From contig DGDN01000063.1 in assembly GCA_002385465.1 (NCBI GenBank), forward strand, positions 1 through 13,131: DNA of 13,131 nt, written 5' to 3'. The stretch comes from Candidatus Fermentithermobacillaceae bacterium UBA3951. GTDB taxonomy: Bacteria; Bacillota; Sulfobacillia; Fermentithermobacillales; Fermentithermobacillaceae. Both the position numbers and the translations under genes were made by a program. The notes below the pieces were generated by a model that worked only from the letters and a program-made list of their open reading frames with translations, made no database searches and had not been told where the DNA came from. Positions 13,097-13,131 of the stretch are shown one piece after another (within the stretch, counting starts at the first letter, position 1; each line of letters begins with the position of its first letter).

Positions 13097-13131
13097 TGTA
13101 ATCCACCTCCAGAAAATCATCAGGCAAGTAC

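Overview
The window looks like a chromosomal segment from a GC-rich, endospore-forming member of the Bacillota (Firmicutes). The evidence is the gene set: a YyaC-type spore protein, a YkuS/UPF0180 protein, a LonB/LonC-class sporulation Lon protease, YybS (DUF2232) and DUF951, arranged around the Bacillota rpsF-ssb-rpsR ... rplI ... dnaB block. Bactofilin and yyaC genes commonly lie near parA/parB in this phylum, so the window is probably close to the replication origin. That placement is inferred, because no parA/parB or dnaA is present. No mobile element, CRISPR array or long gene desert is visible, and the chosen species cannot be named.

Layout, from the right end, almost all on the minus strand: bactofilin (13096-12692), a COG1926-type phosphoribosyltransferase (12670-12035), then yyaC (to 11330), which has a good candidate forespore-type promoter but no canonical start codon where homology expects one. 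ykuS (11146-11400) is the only plus-strand gene. It converges on yyaC and overlaps its 3' end by 71 bp. Next comes a minus-strand envelope module: a tail-anchored TPR protein, a membrane-anchored PQQ-like beta-propeller, a small multispanning protein and a CvpA-family protein. It is followed by DUF951.

A strong sigma-A-type promoter (perfect TATAAT) and a structured leader then precede rpsF-ssb-rpsR. After a strong hairpin the run continues as yybS, rplI, lonC, dnaB and a COG2509-type FAD-dependent oxidoreductase. Gaps are short (1-41 bp) within each block, so this is probably one long read-through operon with internal promoters or attenuators. At the left end, after a 205-bp gap with a candidate promoter, lie tRNA-Ser(UGA), tRNA-Ser(GCU) and a tRNA-Arg-like gene cut by the window edge.

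The genes combine core functions (small-subunit proteins S6 and S18, large-subunit L9, SSB and the replicative helicase) with sporulation and envelope functions. The items I find most worth a second look are the two genes with no ordinary start codon at the ribosome-binding site (yyaC and the CvpA gene), an SSB lacking the usual C-terminal acidic-Phe tip, the rpsF leader with mutually exclusive folds, the uncharacterised TPR/propeller/CvpA module, and LonC embedded in the replication/translation block.
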